From assembly GCA_040755395.1 (NCBI GenBank), contig JBFMAX010000001.1, positions 719,841 to 783,840 on the forward strand: a DNA stretch of 64,000 nucleotides, in the 5' to 3' direction. Positions 46,738 through 55,549 of this stretch are shown here, piece by piece. The notes beneath the pieces are model-generated. The model saw only the letters and a program-made list of their open reading frames with translations, had not been told where the DNA came from and ran no database searches. Source of the DNA: Nitrospirota bacterium. Lineage in GTDB: Bacteria; Nitrospirota; Nitrospiria; Nitrospirales; Nitrospiraceae. A program made the position numbers and the translations under genes. Position 1 is the stretch's first letter; every line of letters begins with the position of its first letter.

Positions 46738-48009
46738 ATGCCCCGGCTCACACCGGTCAGCGCGGTCGCCGCGGCCTTGGCGATCCTGTCACTATCCGCC
46801 TGCGGGGGTGGGGGCAGTGATGCACCCGGAGCGAACGTGGCTGCCTCGGCATCCTGCCTCGTGGCGCAGGCCCAAGCTCCCCCATCCGCTCCTCCTCCAG
46901 TAGCGCCGCCTCCAGGCATCGCGTTGGGACTGGAACAAATCACCCCGGCTCTGAATTTCCCTCTCTTCCTTACCGCCTCGCCCGGCGACAACAACCGACT
47001 GTTCGTGGTGGAGAAGGGCGGGCGGATCAGGATCATCAACCGGAACACGAAGGCGCTTCAGGGAACGTTTCTCGACATCACTGCCCTTGTCTCGACCGGC
47101 GGAGAACAAGGGCTGCTGGGCCTGGCCTTCGATCCGCAGTACGCCGTGAACCGCCGGTTCTATGTGAGCTACACGGATGCCCAAGGTAGGTCTGTGATCG
47201 CCCGTTACCTGACCGATCCCGTGAACCCCGATCAGGCGTTACCTCAAGCCGATCGCGTTTTGCTGACTTTGACCCAACCTTTCGCCAACCACAACGGCGG
47301 GATGATCGCGTTTGGACCTGACGGCTTCCTCTACATCGGATTCGGCGATGGCGGAAGCGGCGGCGATCCGCAAAACCACGCCCAGAATCTCAACGACTTG
47401 TTGGGCAAGCTGTTGAGGATCGACGTGTCGCAGGCAACCCAGCCGCCTATGCCCGCGTATGCGATCCCGGCAAGTAATCCGTGTGTCGGACAGCCGGGAA
47501 TTCGTGGCGAACTCTGGAGCCTCGGGTTGCGCAATCCGTGGCGCTTCAGCTTTGACCGAGCTAGCGGCGATCTCTATATCGCCGATGTGGGCCAAAGTGA
47601 ACGTGAGGAGATCAATGTCTCTTTATCGTCCGACAGAGGGGGAAAGGGATTGAACTATGGATGGAATGTGATGGAGGGTACTCTCTGTTTCCCGATCGGT
47701 GCACCATGCAGTCAGGCAAGTCTCACGTTGCCATTCGTTGAGTATGACCACACACAGGGCTGCTCCATCACGGGAGGGTATGTCTACCGAGGGCAAGCCA
47801 TTGCAAACCTTCAAGGCACCTATTTCTATGCCGACTTTTGCACCGGCTTTGTGCGAAGCTTTCGATTTGTCAATGGCCAGGTCACTGAACATGCCGATTG
47901 GGGGTCGCTCAACCCCGGCGGCAACATCACGAGCTTCGGGGAGGACGCCGCTGGCGAGCTGCATGTCATGACCGCTCAGGGCGGACTCTTCCGCATTGTT
48001 TCTAACTGA
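46738..48009 (+). CDS. PQQ-dependent aldose sugar dehydrogenase-like lipoprotein
   Basis: A 423-residue protein of the glucose/sorbosone dehydrogenase (soluble GDH/YliI) beta-propeller family. A signal peptide with lipobox LSAC (cysteine about residue 22) is followed by a Gly/Pro linker. The propeller starts with FPLFLTASPGDNNRLFVVEKGGRI, then STGGEQGLLGLAFDP, FANHNGGMIAFGPDGFLYIGFGDGG and RGELWSLGLRNPWRFSFDR. The histidine in NHNGG corresponds to the catalytic base position. It would oxidise sugars in the periplasm if PQQ is available. It stands alone after the hsd island. Confidence 0.88.
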   Translation: MPRLTPVSAVAAALAILSLSACGGGGSDAPGANVAASASCLVAQAQAPPSAPPPVAPPPGIALGLEQITPALNFPLFLTASPGDNNRLFVVEKGGRIRIINRNTKALQGTFLDITALVSTGGEQGLLGLAFDPQYAVNRRFYVSYTDAQGRSVIARYLTDPVNPDQALPQADRVLLTLTQPFANHNGGMIAFGPDGFLYIGFGDGGSGGDPQNHAQNLNDLLGKLLRIDVSQATQPPMPAYAIPASNPCVGQPGIRGELWSLGLRNPWRFSFDRASGDLYIADVGQSEREEINVSLSSDRGGKGLNYGWNVMEGTLCFPIGAPCSQASLTLPFVEYDHTQGCSITGGYVYRGQAIANLQGTYFYADFCTGFVRSFRFVNGQVTEHADWGSLNPGGNITSFGEDAAGELHVMTAQGGLFRIVSN

Positions 48010-48203
48010 GCCTGGACGGAGGGTGGGCCCTGACCTGGAGACATCCGGAAGCCGTGCCATCAGAGTTTCCCGACCCATCAAAACGCTAGCCATCCATCCT
48101 TTCGCGGGGCTTGCGCGGCACGGACGACTTCTTGTAACGTCCGGTTCCGTCGTTGTCGTTCCTTGCTCCGTTCAGGATAGGCGCTCCAGAGGAGCCACTC
48201 TGT

Positions 48204-48716
48204 ATGCTGGCCAAGCGGTGTCCCCAGTGCGGGACTTCAAAAGTCCGGTTGGCTCCTCGGCGGACTCTCCTGGACCGGATCTTCAGGGCTTTCACCATCT
48301 ACCCCCTCCGCTGTCAACTTTGCACCTATCGTTTCCGGTCCTTCCTCGGCCGGCCCAGCGCAAACCCCCGGCGGAGCTACGAGCGGGTGGCCGTCCAGTA
48401 TCCGGTCTGGTTCCAATCGAGTTTCACGCGCGCATCGGAAGGTTTGGGATACCCCGGCACGATCACCAACCTGTCTATCAGGGGTTGTCGCGTTCGGAGC
48501 GCCACCCCGATCCCAAAGGGAGCAAGCCTGCGGCTGGAGTTCCAGCCGTCGCCCTATGATTTGCCGATCACCATCGACGGCGCGGTCGTTCGCTCGCAGG
48601 CGGGAAACGCGGTCGGACTTCGCTTTGTGACGGTCTGTCGGGACGAGGAGCGCCGCCTGAGACACCTGCTCGAACCCCGACTCTCCGGTTCCCGCTTCGA
48701 TGAGCGTCGCCACTGA
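48204..48716 (+). CDS. PilZ domain protein with zinc-ribbon-like N-terminus
   Basis: A 170-residue protein. The N-terminus has two CxxC pairs (CPQCG, CQLC) about 30 residues apart, resembling a zinc ribbon. The PilZ c-di-GMP-binding domain (about 58-160) carries RRSYERVAVQYPV (the R-x3-R half) and ITNLSIRGCRV, where the usual D/N-x-S-x-x-G motif is NLSIRG. It therefore may bind c-di-GMP and regulate motility or exopolysaccharide. AGAGGAG precedes the ATG at 48204. Confidence 0.85.
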   Translation: MLAKRCPQCGTSKVRLAPRRTLLDRIFRAFTIYPLRCQLCTYRFRSFLGRPSANPRRSYERVAVQYPVWFQSSFTRASEGLGYPGTITNLSIRGCRVRSATPIPKGASLRLEFQPSPYDLPITIDGAVVRSQAGNAVGLRFVTVCRDEERRLRHLLEPRLSGSRFDERRH

Positions 48717-48722
48717 TCTGTT

Positions 48723-48753
48723 CAGCGCGAACGGCCGATCAATTGTTGCGCTG
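48723..48753. terminator. Possible bidirectional terminator
   Basis: CAGCGC (48723-48728) and GCGCTG (48748-48753), extendable by AAC/GTT, form a hairpin between the convergent PilZ and ABC permease genes. A short pyrimidine/T-rich stretch follows on the plus strand. Confidence 0.4.
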
Positions 48754-48755
48754 TC

Positions 48756-51488
48756 TTATTCCTGTCGCAGCACGGCCAGCGGGCGCTGGCCGAGGATGCG
48801 GAAGGTTGTGAGGAAACCGACCGCCAGGGTGAGGGCAACGGTCAGGAGGAAGCCGACCGTCAGGACACCGGGATGGAAGGACCAGGGAAGGTCCAGAATG
48901 AAGTGCAGCACCGCCCAGGAGAGCGCGCTGGCCAGGACGGTGCCGATCACACCCGCGACCGCGCCGAGAAGCGCATACTCAGTCGCAAACGACCGAGCGA
49001 TGAGACCGCGCGTAGCGCCCAACGCTTTGAGGATGACCGACTCGTATAACCGACGGTACCGAGTCGCCGCCAGCGCCGCCGCCATCACGAGCGCGCCGGC
49101 CAGGATGCAGAACGTCGCCACGGCCCGGATGGCCAAGGAAAGGCGATCGAGGATGCGGGCGAAACTGTCCAGCACGTCGCCGATGTTGATGGCCGTGACA
49201 TTGGGAAAGGCGGCCACCACGGCTTGCTGCAACGGGACTTCGTCCCGCGGCGGCACGCGGACCGTGGCGACATACGTGAACGGGGCGCCATCGAGCGAGC
49301 CGGGCGACAGGATCATGTAAAAGTTCGTCGAGAAGTTTCCCCACTCGACCTTCCGGATGCTGCTGACCTCCGCCGAGACCGTACTCCCCTGAATCTCGAA
49401 CTCCACGACCGAGCCCACATCCAGGCCGAGGTTCCGCGCCGCTTCTTCCTCCACCGACACCAACGGTTTGCTGAACACCTGGTTCGGTTTCCACCATTCG
49501 CCTCTGACGATCACGTTGTCCTTGGGCAGCCGATCCAGAAACGTCAGGACATATTCGCGGGTGAAGTACCAACTCTTGCGCTTGTCCTGGGGCTTGTCCC
49601 GCTCCTCCTCGCCGCCTTCCTCGATCTTCACCGGTCGCCCGTTGATCGCGGACAGGCGAGACCGCACCAACGGCGTCAGTTGCGGGTTGAGGTCGCCGGT
49701 TCGTTCATGGAGCAAGCGGACGAACCCGTCGGCCTGGTCGGGCTGAATGTCGATGAAGAAGAAGGTCGGGGCGTCCTCGGGCCGGTTCTCTCCGAGCTGT
49801 CGGACGAGCGAGCGCTCCAGCAGCCCGACCGCCACGATGACCATCACCCCGATGCCGACCGACACCATGATGCCGGTCGCTTGCGAACCGGGCCGATACA
49901 GATTGCCGATGGCGTGGCGCACTGCCAATGATTTGGGCGCCGGCACCCATCGGATCGCCCGGACAAGGACCGCCGCCGTCAGCAGCAACAACAAGACCGC
50001 CAAAATCAACGCGCCGAGGAACAGCAGCCCGACCTTCCATGAGCCGGCCTGCCACATCGAAAGCCCGGCGAGTCCGCCTGTGATACCGATTGCGGTGATC
50101 GATCGCACCGGGTCATCCGCGCCGATCGCTCTCAACCAGCGGCCCGGACGGTGCGGCGCACCCGTGGCCTGAGCGGCTTCAGGCCATGCGACCTCCCGGC
50201 GAAACATCAGCGCGGGCCGGATCTCGCGGATGCCGAGCAAAGGCCAGACGCTGAACAGCAAGGTGGTGAGCATGCCGAGAGCGATGCCTTTGAAAAGCGG
50301 AGGAAGTGAACCCCGGGTCAGGGCCGACGAGAACTCGATCTGCTCCAGCAAATTGGTGGCGAGCATCCCGGCGATGAGACCCGGAAGCAGGTCTTGGAGC
50401 GCGACGCCGAGTCCTGCGCCGACCACGCTCCCCAACAACCCGAGAAACAAGGCCTGCCCCAGATAGGTCTTCACGACGGTGGCGGAATCGGCGCCCAGCG
50501 TTTTCAGGATCGCGATCGTCTGCAGCTTCTCCCGGAGAAACGCTTGCACCGACGTGGCGACACCGATCCCGCCTACGAACAGGGCGGTCAGTCCGACCAG
50601 ACCCAGATAACGGGTCAGTTGCTCCAGGAACTGCTTAAGCTGCGGCTGGGCGTCGCGATAGCTCGACACCCTGGCCGACTCCCTTGCCAACCGTCCGCGA
50701 AGCTCGTGCAGCAAAGGCTGGATCGGAACCCCTGCTGACACCTTGAGTAAATAGCGCTCGCGCACCCGGCTCCCCGGCTTGATCAGCTCCGCCGCCGCGA
50801 GTCCTTCGCGCGAGATCATCACGCGTGGTCCGAGACTGAAGGCGTTGGCCATCCGATCCGGCTCCTTCCGAATCACCCCGGTGATGAGGAACGTCGCCTG
50901 TCCGATCTTCAGGCGATCTCCTAGCGAGAGACCCATTCGGATGAGCAACGACTCCTGGACCACCGCGCCGTGACAGGAATGGCCAGGGGTAAGGCGTGAG
51001 GGGTCAGGGGTGGGCGAAGGGAGAGAAGCAGGACCTGACGAATCAGGGCAGGAACCTGACGAAAGGGTCAGCAGGTCGGCGAGCGGGAAGTCCGGTTCGA
51101 CTGTCACGTGGCCATCGAGTGGATATCCGGATTCCACGGCTTTCAACTCGACGATCTGCGTCACCGGGCCGGACCGGACTGGGCTACCGTTCACCGTCGC
51201 CGCCATCGCGACCAATTCGCTGACATGGGTCGTGGCGATGCCGCGCGACGTCAGCGAGCGAAGGACCTGCTCCCCGGCCTCGCTCATGGGCCGCGAAGTC
51301 CGTACTTCCAGGTCGCCCCCGAGAAGCCCCCGCGCTTCGCGCGTGACGGCCCGTTCGACGTTCGCGGCGAACAGGCCCACGCCGACCAGCGCGCTCACGC
51401 CGAGCGCAATGCAGACGAAAAAATAGAGGAAGTGCCGCCAGGCGGCGCGCGTCTCGCGCCAGGCCATGTTCAGCGCGAAGAAGGTCAC
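48756..51488 (-). CDS. ABC transporter permease (FtsX/LolCE-type, YbbP-like)
   Basis: A 910-residue permease with the double-FtsX layout of YbbP/lipoprotein-exporter-like proteins. An N-terminal TM (about 18-40) precedes a large periplasmic MacB-like domain and a first TM bundle near 300-420. A further bundle is near 480-560, then a second periplasmic domain, and three C-terminal TM helices (about 780-895). The partner ATPase gene overlaps by 4 bases upstream. It probably extracts lipids or lipoproteins from the membrane. Between residues about 155 and 185 there is an odd Ser/Pro-rich insert (SCPDSSGPASLPSPTPDPSR) encoded by a heptamer DNA repeat. Confidence 0.88.
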   Translation of the reverse strand: MTFFALNMAWRETRAAWRHFLYFFVCIALGVSALVGVGLFAANVERAVTREARGLLGGDLEVRTSRPMSEAGEQVLRSLTSRGIATTHVSELVAMAATVNGSPVRSGPVTQIVELKAVESGYPLDGHVTVEPDFPLADLLTLSSGSCPDSSGPASLPSPTPDPSRLTPGHSCHGAVVQESLLIRMGLSLGDRLKIGQATFLITGVIRKEPDRMANAFSLGPRVMISREGLAAAELIKPGSRVRERYLLKVSAGVPIQPLLHELRGRLARESARVSSYRDAQPQLKQFLEQLTRYLGLVGLTALFVGGIGVATSVQAFLREKLQTIAILKTLGADSATVVKTYLGQALFLGLLGSVVGAGLGVALQDLLPGLIAGMLATNLLEQIEFSSALTRGSLPPLFKGIALGMLTTLLFSVWPLLGIREIRPALMFRREVAWPEAAQATGAPHRPGRWLRAIGADDPVRSITAIGITGGLAGLSMWQAGSWKVGLLFLGALILAVLLLLLTAAVLVRAIRWVPAPKSLAVRHAIGNLYRPGSQATGIMVSVGIGVMVIVAVGLLERSLVRQLGENRPEDAPTFFFIDIQPDQADGFVRLLHERTGDLNPQLTPLVRSRLSAINGRPVKIEEGGEEERDKPQDKRKSWYFTREYVLTFLDRLPKDNVIVRGEWWKPNQVFSKPLVSVEEEAARNLGLDVGSVVEFEIQGSTVSAEVSSIRKVEWGNFSTNFYMILSPGSLDGAPFTYVATVRVPPRDEVPLQQAVVAAFPNVTAINIGDVLDSFARILDRLSLAIRAVATFCILAGALVMAAALAATRYRRLYESVILKALGATRGLIARSFATEYALLGAVAGVIGTVLASALSWAVLHFILDLPWSFHPGVLTVGFLLTVALTLAVGFLTTFRILGQRPLAVLRQE
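50985..51012 (-). repeat. Heptamer repeat inside the ABC permease gene
   Basis: Four 7-base units on the plus strand (AGGGGTA, AGGCGTG, AGGGGTC, AGGGGTG) lie inside the minus-strand reading frame and encode part of a Ser/Pro-rich loop in the periplasmic domain. Confidence 0.75.
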
Positions 51489-52189
51489 GATTCCCCCTCC
51501 GCTGTTCCGCCTGACGGGGTGATGAGACGGTCGGACTCGACTCGGCCGTCGCGCAGGCTGACGATGCGCTCCATATAGGACGCCAGCATCGGATCGTGAG
51601 TGACGAAGACCAGGGTGGTGCCGTGGTCTCGGTGCAACCCTAACAGGAGATCGATCACCTGTTGGCCCGTCGTCGAATCGAGGTTGCCGGTAGGTTCGTC
51701 GGCGAGCAGGATGGGCGGCCGGCAGGCGAACGCTCGCGCCACCGCCACCCGCTGCTGCTCGCCGCCGGACAGTTGCACCGGATAATGAGACTGGCGCTCT
51801 CCGAGTCCGACAGCCTCCAGCAATTCCGCGGCCCGCTTCTTCGCCTGGGCGTCCCCGTTCAGCTCGAGGGGCACCGAAACATTCTCCAGCGCCGTCAGTG
51901 TCGGAATCAGATGGAACGACTGGAAGATGTATCCGATCTTTTCGCGCCGGAAGCGGGCCATCGCGCGCTCCGGCATCGTGGTGATCTCCCGGCCGTCGAG
52001 GCGGATGGAGCCCGCGGTCGGCCGGTCCAACCCGGCGATGAGCCCCAGCAAGGTGGATTTCCCGCTCCCGGACGGTCCGACGATTGCGACCCGTTGCTTT
52101 TCCGGAATATCGAGGGTGATGTCATCGAGAATGGTCACCGAGCGGCCCCCGGCGGAGAGTCGCATCGTGAGGTGACTGATCGAGATCAT
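51485..52189 (-). CDS. ABC transporter ATP-binding protein (LolD/YbbA-type)
   Basis: A 234-residue ATPase. Walker A GPSGSGKSTLLGLIAGLD, the signature LSGGEQQRVAVARA and Walker B ILLADEPTGNLDS are all canonical, with the LolD/MacB-like length. The ATG at 52189 (MISISHLTMRL) is chosen because AGGAAACACCAGGA precedes it; the 69-codon extension runs over the divergent promoter. It energises the adjacent FtsX-type permease. Confidence 0.95.
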   Translation of the reverse strand: MISISHLTMRLSAGGRSVTILDDITLDIPEKQRVAIVGPSGSGKSTLLGLIAGLDRPTAGSIRLDGREITTMPERAMARFRREKIGYIFQSFHLIPTLTALENVSVPLELNGDAQAKKRAAELLEAVGLGERQSHYPVQLSGGEQQRVAVARAFACRPPILLADEPTGNLDSTTGQQVIDLLLGLHRDHGTTLVFVTHDPMLASYMERIVSLRDGRVESDRLITPSGGTAEGES

Positions 52190-52220
52190 TCCTGGTGTTT
52201 CCTCTCCCGATGACGTGGCG

Positions 52221-52248
52221 TTGGCTTCGGCGCGAACCTTATTATACT
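52221..52248 (+). promoter_or_regulatory. Promoter of the GDSL esterase gene
   Basis: TTGGCT (52221-52226) and TATACT (52243-52248) are spaced by 16 bases on the plus strand. Transcription would start at about 52255, close to the ATGs at 52251 and 52257, so the message may be leaderless. Confidence 0.5.
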
Positions 52249-52250
52249 GT

Positions 52251-53033
52251 ATGCCGATGCGCCGCTCTGCACGCTTCAGTATCTTCCGGCGACGCGCGGT
52301 TGCTGCACTGTGTCCGCTGCTCGCGGGTTTGGTTCTGCTCGGCTGCGACCAGAGACCGGAGCCGCCCTCCGTTTCCCCTCCCGCTCCGCCCGGCAACTCA
52401 CGCGACGGATTCAGCGAGCGGCTTGGAACAGATGGCGCTGCTCAGTCAGAACGCGCCAGCCATCCAAGCGCGGATGACCGACCTCGTATCGTCGCGTTCG
52501 GGGACAGTCTCACCGCCGGCCTCGGTGTGGCGCCCGAGGACTCCTATCCTGCGCACCTGCAACGACGGCTCGACACGGCCGGCTACCGCTATCGCGTCAT
52601 CAACGCGGGGATCAGCGGAGAGACGACCGCAGGCGGGCTCCGCCGCGTCCCCTGGATTCTGCAGAGCAGGCCCAGTCTCGTAATCCTGGAACTGGGCGGC
52701 AATGACGGGCTGCGCGGGTTGAACGTGGAAGAGACACGATCGAACCTGGAGCAGATCATCGAGCGCCTGCTGGCGGAAAAGGTCCCCGTTGTGCTGGCCG
52801 GTATGAAGCTGCCGCCGAATTACGGGGCGGACTATACATCGCGCTTCGAAGCGATCTATCCCGAGCTGGCTAAAACCTATGGGCTGACCTTGATCCCGTT
52901 CTTTTTGGAAGGAGTCGCGGCGAAGGCGACTCTCAACCAGGCCGACGGCATTCACCCGACGGGAGAGGGCTATCGTCTCATCGCCGAGAACATCTTCCGA
53001 ACGATTGCACCCTTGCTCGCGGAACCCCCGTAA
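52251..53033 (+). CDS. tesA: GDSL-type lysophospholipase/esterase lipoprotein (TesA-like)
   Basis: A 260-residue SGNH hydrolase. A signal peptide with lipobox LVLLGC (cysteine about residue 32) and a Pro/Ser linker precede the catalytic domain. That domain shows block I FGDSLTAGLGVAPEDSYPA, block III ELGGNDGLRGL and block V DGIHPTGEGY. These contain the catalytic Ser, the Gly/Asn oxyanion residues and Asp/His. It is divergent from the LolD/YbbA-like ATPase, matching the common tesA-ybbA-ybbP arrangement known in proteobacteria. Confidence 0.93.
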   Translation: MPMRRSARFSIFRRRAVAALCPLLAGLVLLGCDQRPEPPSVSPPAPPGNSRDGFSERLGTDGAAQSERASHPSADDRPRIVAFGDSLTAGLGVAPEDSYPAHLQRRLDTAGYRYRVINAGISGETTAGGLRRVPWILQSRPSLVILELGGNDGLRGLNVEETRSNLEQIIERLLAEKVPVVLAGMKLPPNYGADYTSRFEAIYPELAKTYGLTLIPFFLEGVAAKATLNQADGIHPTGEGYRLIAENIFRTIAPLLAEPP

Positions 53034-53050
53034 GTCTGGTCTCATGACAA

Positions 53051-53085
53051 AAAGGCCCTCACGCCGGCCGGCGCGAGGGCCCTTT
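53051..53085. terminator. Rho-independent, probably bidirectional terminator
   Basis: The arms AAAGGCCCTC-A-CGCCGG and CCGGCG-C-GAGGGCCCTTT form a long GC-rich hairpin with A-tract on the left and T-tract on the right. It lies between the convergent esterase and the small membrane-protein gene. Confidence 0.8.
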
Positions 53086-53114
53086 CGCTCGATCACCCGC
53101 TCGCTAAACCGCTA

Positions 53115-53300
53115 TCAGGATTTCTTGAAGAACGTGTCGTACACGCCGTATCCCAATATGAGAGCGATGAGTGTGTAATACATATAGGAGATGCCGCTGT
53201 AATCCGGCGCCCCGCCCTTCGGCTCATTGGCGAGGGCCACGGATACGTTGCCGGCGATGACCGCACCGACAGTCACGATTCTAGCGATCAGATTGCTCAT
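53115..53300 (-). CDS. Small membrane protein, 61 residues
   Basis: An N-terminal hydrophobic segment (residues 5-22, ending ALA) looks like a signal peptide or first TM. A short polar stretch (NEPKGGAPDYSGI) and a second TM (about 36-55, YMYYTLIALILGYGVYDTF) with a KK tail follow. CGAGGAGG precedes the ATG at 53300; the 20-codon upstream extension lacks a signal. It stands alone. Function unknown. Confidence 0.75.
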   Translation of the reverse strand: MSNLIARIVTVGAVIAGNVSVALANEPKGGAPDYSGISYMYYTLIALILGYGVYDTFFKKS

Positions 53301-53441
53301 AACGATGACCTCCTCGTGTGGTTCGGGATTTCCGGACAAAACGGCGCCGATTGTACTCAACTTCCTGGAGGAGACGCAAGGGTAAGATGCAGAAAAGGCA
53401 GAAGTAAGAATTTTCTCAGAGTTCCAACGGCTTGGGACAAA

Positions 53442-54317
53442 TCAACCGGCAGACGGATTCCCCAGGGCCTTGAGCGCCGCTGCCAACTCTTGAAAGGACC
53501 CCGCCAAGGCTTCCAATCGCGAACCCTTTTCCATGAGTTCGCCGGCGAGGGTTTTCATCTGGCCGTCGAAGTGCCCTATCTCTCTGGAGATGTCCAACAT
53601 CCGGGCGAGCATGGCCTTGTAGGAGGCCAATTCCTGCTGGAGTTCCTTGCAAGCGGCCTGCGCGGACTTGGCCTCGTCCAGTGACACCTGGAGTTGCTGG
53701 GTAAGACGGCCGACATAGGCCTCCCGATCCCGCATGTCGGCTTCCAATGCCAATTGCACCTCTTCGCTCTCCCGGCGACGGTCCTCCAAGTTCCTGATGG
53801 CTTGAATCCAGGAAGCGACCTCCCCGGTTTTCAGCGCCGGCGTTTCAGGAAGCGGCTGGCCTTTTTCCAGAGCCCTCACCGCCGGCTGCAGCCATTCCAT
53901 AAAGATCATGATCTCGCTGAGCTTGACATCGGCCGCCGAGTTGGGTGAAGACGTTTCAGGCTGAGGGGCCTGCGGTCTCGGCTCCCGCGGTCTTTTGGCG
54001 GCTGCGCGGGGTTGCGACCAGCGGTGATATTCCAGCAACACGGCGACGCAATGCCGGCACATGGGCTCTTCAACCAAGGTGCAGGTGCACTTGGCCAACA
54101 GATGCCCGTCCTTCAGCTTGATCGTTTGCTCATAGAGGCCCGAATTGCCGATGACAGCGGAAGCAATCTGCGATTCGTCGGCTTCGACGATCCGGACGCG
54201 ATTCTCGGACAGGTATTGATGTCCGATCTGGAAGGCGGAAATCTCGACGACTGATTGGATCATGGGCGGGTCAAGCAGGCTCAGTCGGTCGGCGGTACAG
54301 GGAATGCGGTTGCGCAT
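53442..54317 (-). CDS. SWIM zinc-finger protein with coiled-coil tail
   Basis: A 291-residue protein. A SWIM domain (about 30-90) begins QIGHQYLSENRVRIVEADES and carries the zinc ligands CTC then CRHC in the usual C-x-C...C-x-H spacing. A Pro-rich linker and a long helical region (about 175-285) with heptad character follow (VQLALEADMRDREAYVGRL). SWIM domains bind DNA or proteins, often in recombination or Rad51-paralogue complexes. AAGGAC upstream of 54317 supports this start. Neighbour on the left is the small membrane protein; on the right is a DNA glycosylase. Confidence 0.8.
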   Translation of the reverse strand: MRNRIPCTADRLSLLDPPMIQSVVEISAFQIGHQYLSENRVRIVEADESQIASAVIGNSGLYEQTIKLKDGHLLAKCTCTLVEEPMCRHCVAVLLEYHRWSQPRAAAKRPREPRPQAPQPETSSPNSAADVKLSEIMIFMEWLQPAVRALEKGQPLPETPALKTGEVASWIQAIRNLEDRRRESEEVQLALEADMRDREAYVGRLTQQLQVSLDEAKSAQAACKELQQELASYKAMLARMLDISREIGHFDGQMKTLAGELMEKGSRLEALAGSFQELAAALKALGNPSAG

Positions 54318-54482
54318 GACGGAAGTCCTTTTTGCTGACCGACGCAGCGATTCTGCAGATTGTGGCTTCCCCGTCCGCTGCACAAAGGAGCAAGGAATCG
54401 CGCATATGATGACCGAGAGCCCTCCCCAAATGCCACTAGCCAATGGAGGGGTCCCCCCATCGAAATTGGCAGGCTCCCCGTC

Positions 54483-55253
54483 TCAGCGGGCCTCACCCGT
54501 TTCCTGCCTCCGTGTGGCCGGCTTCTCGCGGGGCCTTCTTGTTCGTAGGCTTTTCCACAGGTACCAGCAGGCAATGGTTTCATACGGATGCCAAGCTTGA
54601 CCGATCTTCCGGAGTCGGGTCGGAACGGGCAGGTTTCTCAGTTCGTAGCTCCGTTGCACCGCTTTGCGGATGCCCAAGTCATCCACCGGCAGGACATCCG
54701 AGCGATTGAGCGAAAACATCAGAAACATCTCGGCCGTCCATCGTCCGATCCCGTGGATCGAGACGAGCGAGGCGATGATCTCCTCGTTGGACTGTCGCAC
54801 GAACCGCCTCGGCGTGATCCGTCCATCCTGGAATCCGGCGGCCAGGTCTTTGAGGTACCGGGCCTTTTGCCTGGAGACTCCGGCGGTCTTCAGTACCGAC
54901 GCCGGAGTCTTCGCAACGGATCGAGGTGTCGGCCGTCCAGCCGGGTACAGAGCCAGAAAGCGATCGAAGATGGTTTCGGCGGCCTGGGCGGAGAGTTGCT
55001 GGGAAATGATCGAGTCGCAGAGGGTCACGAAGTAGTCGCGGCGCGGCGCTAACCTGCACGGGCCGACATGCGAGATGAGCTCGCGCATGATCGGATCGAC
55101 GCGCCGGAGATGACGGTAGGCCGCGGCGTATCCGTTCCGCGAACGGAGGGTTGAGCGTCGGCCTCGTGCGGGTTGGTTGTCTCCGAGCAGCGCCATGTCG
55201 TTCGCGAGCAGCCGGACGCGCCGGCGGCGCTTCTCACCGCCCCCCGCTTCCAC
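54483..55253 (-). CDS. alkA: DNA-3-methyladenine glycosylase II-like (AlkA/HhH-GPD)
   Basis: A 256-residue HhH-GPD base-excision glycosylase removing alkylated purines. The domain (about 55-235) contains SIISQQLSAQAAETIFDR, the helix-hairpin-helix LVSIHGIGRWTAEMFLMFSL, and VLPVDDLGIRKAVQ with the catalytic aspartate. The used start is GTG; an ATG at 55196 is an alternative. The 5' end overlaps the CDGSH gene by about 20 bases, so the two are probably cotranscribed. Confidence 0.88.
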   Translation of the reverse strand: MEAGGGEKRRRRVRLLANDMALLGDNQPARGRRSTLRSRNGYAAAYRHLRRVDPIMRELISHVGPCRLAPRRDYFVTLCDSIISQQLSAQAAETIFDRFLALYPAGRPTPRSVAKTPASVLKTAGVSRQKARYLKDLAAGFQDGRITPRRFVRQSNEEIIASLVSIHGIGRWTAEMFLMFSLNRSDVLPVDDLGIRKAVQRSYELRNLPVPTRLRKIGQAWHPYETIACWYLWKSLRTRRPREKPATRRQETGEAR

Positions 55254-55506
55254 CCTTATCGGTTACCGACAGACGGGAATGCGTTCCATCGCAAAACGGC
55301 GGGGTCTTGGTGTGTTTGCAGCCGCAAAAGGCTACCTGTTTTCTCTCCGCAACGGTCACCTCCATCGGCGAGAACTCGGTCCCCGTATGGGATCCGTCGC
55401 AAAACGGTTGGGTCTTCGATCGGCCGCAGCGACACCAATACACCGTGCCGGGACCCACGTCCACGACATAGGGCCCCCGCTGGGCAATCACAAGAGGATC
55501 CGGCAT
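55234..55506 (-). CDS. Double CDGSH iron-sulfur domain protein
   Basis: A 90-residue protein with two CDGSH motifs binding [2Fe-2S] through three Cys and one His: CRCGRSKTQPFCDGSH and CGCKHTKTPPFCDGTH. Two such domains in one short chain are typical of bacterial mitoNEET-related class 3 proteins. AAGGAGG precedes the ATG at 55506. It overlaps the glycosylase gene. A redox or cluster-transfer role is likely; the partner is unknown. Confidence 0.93.
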   Translation of the reverse strand: MPDPLVIAQRGPYVVDVGPGTVYWCRCGRSKTQPFCDGSHTGTEFSPMEVTVAERKQVAFCGCKHTKTPPFCDGTHSRLSVTDKGGSGGR

Positions 55507-55549
55507 GACGTCCTCCTTCAAACTCGCTCCCGCCTCGCTCCGCGCGCGT

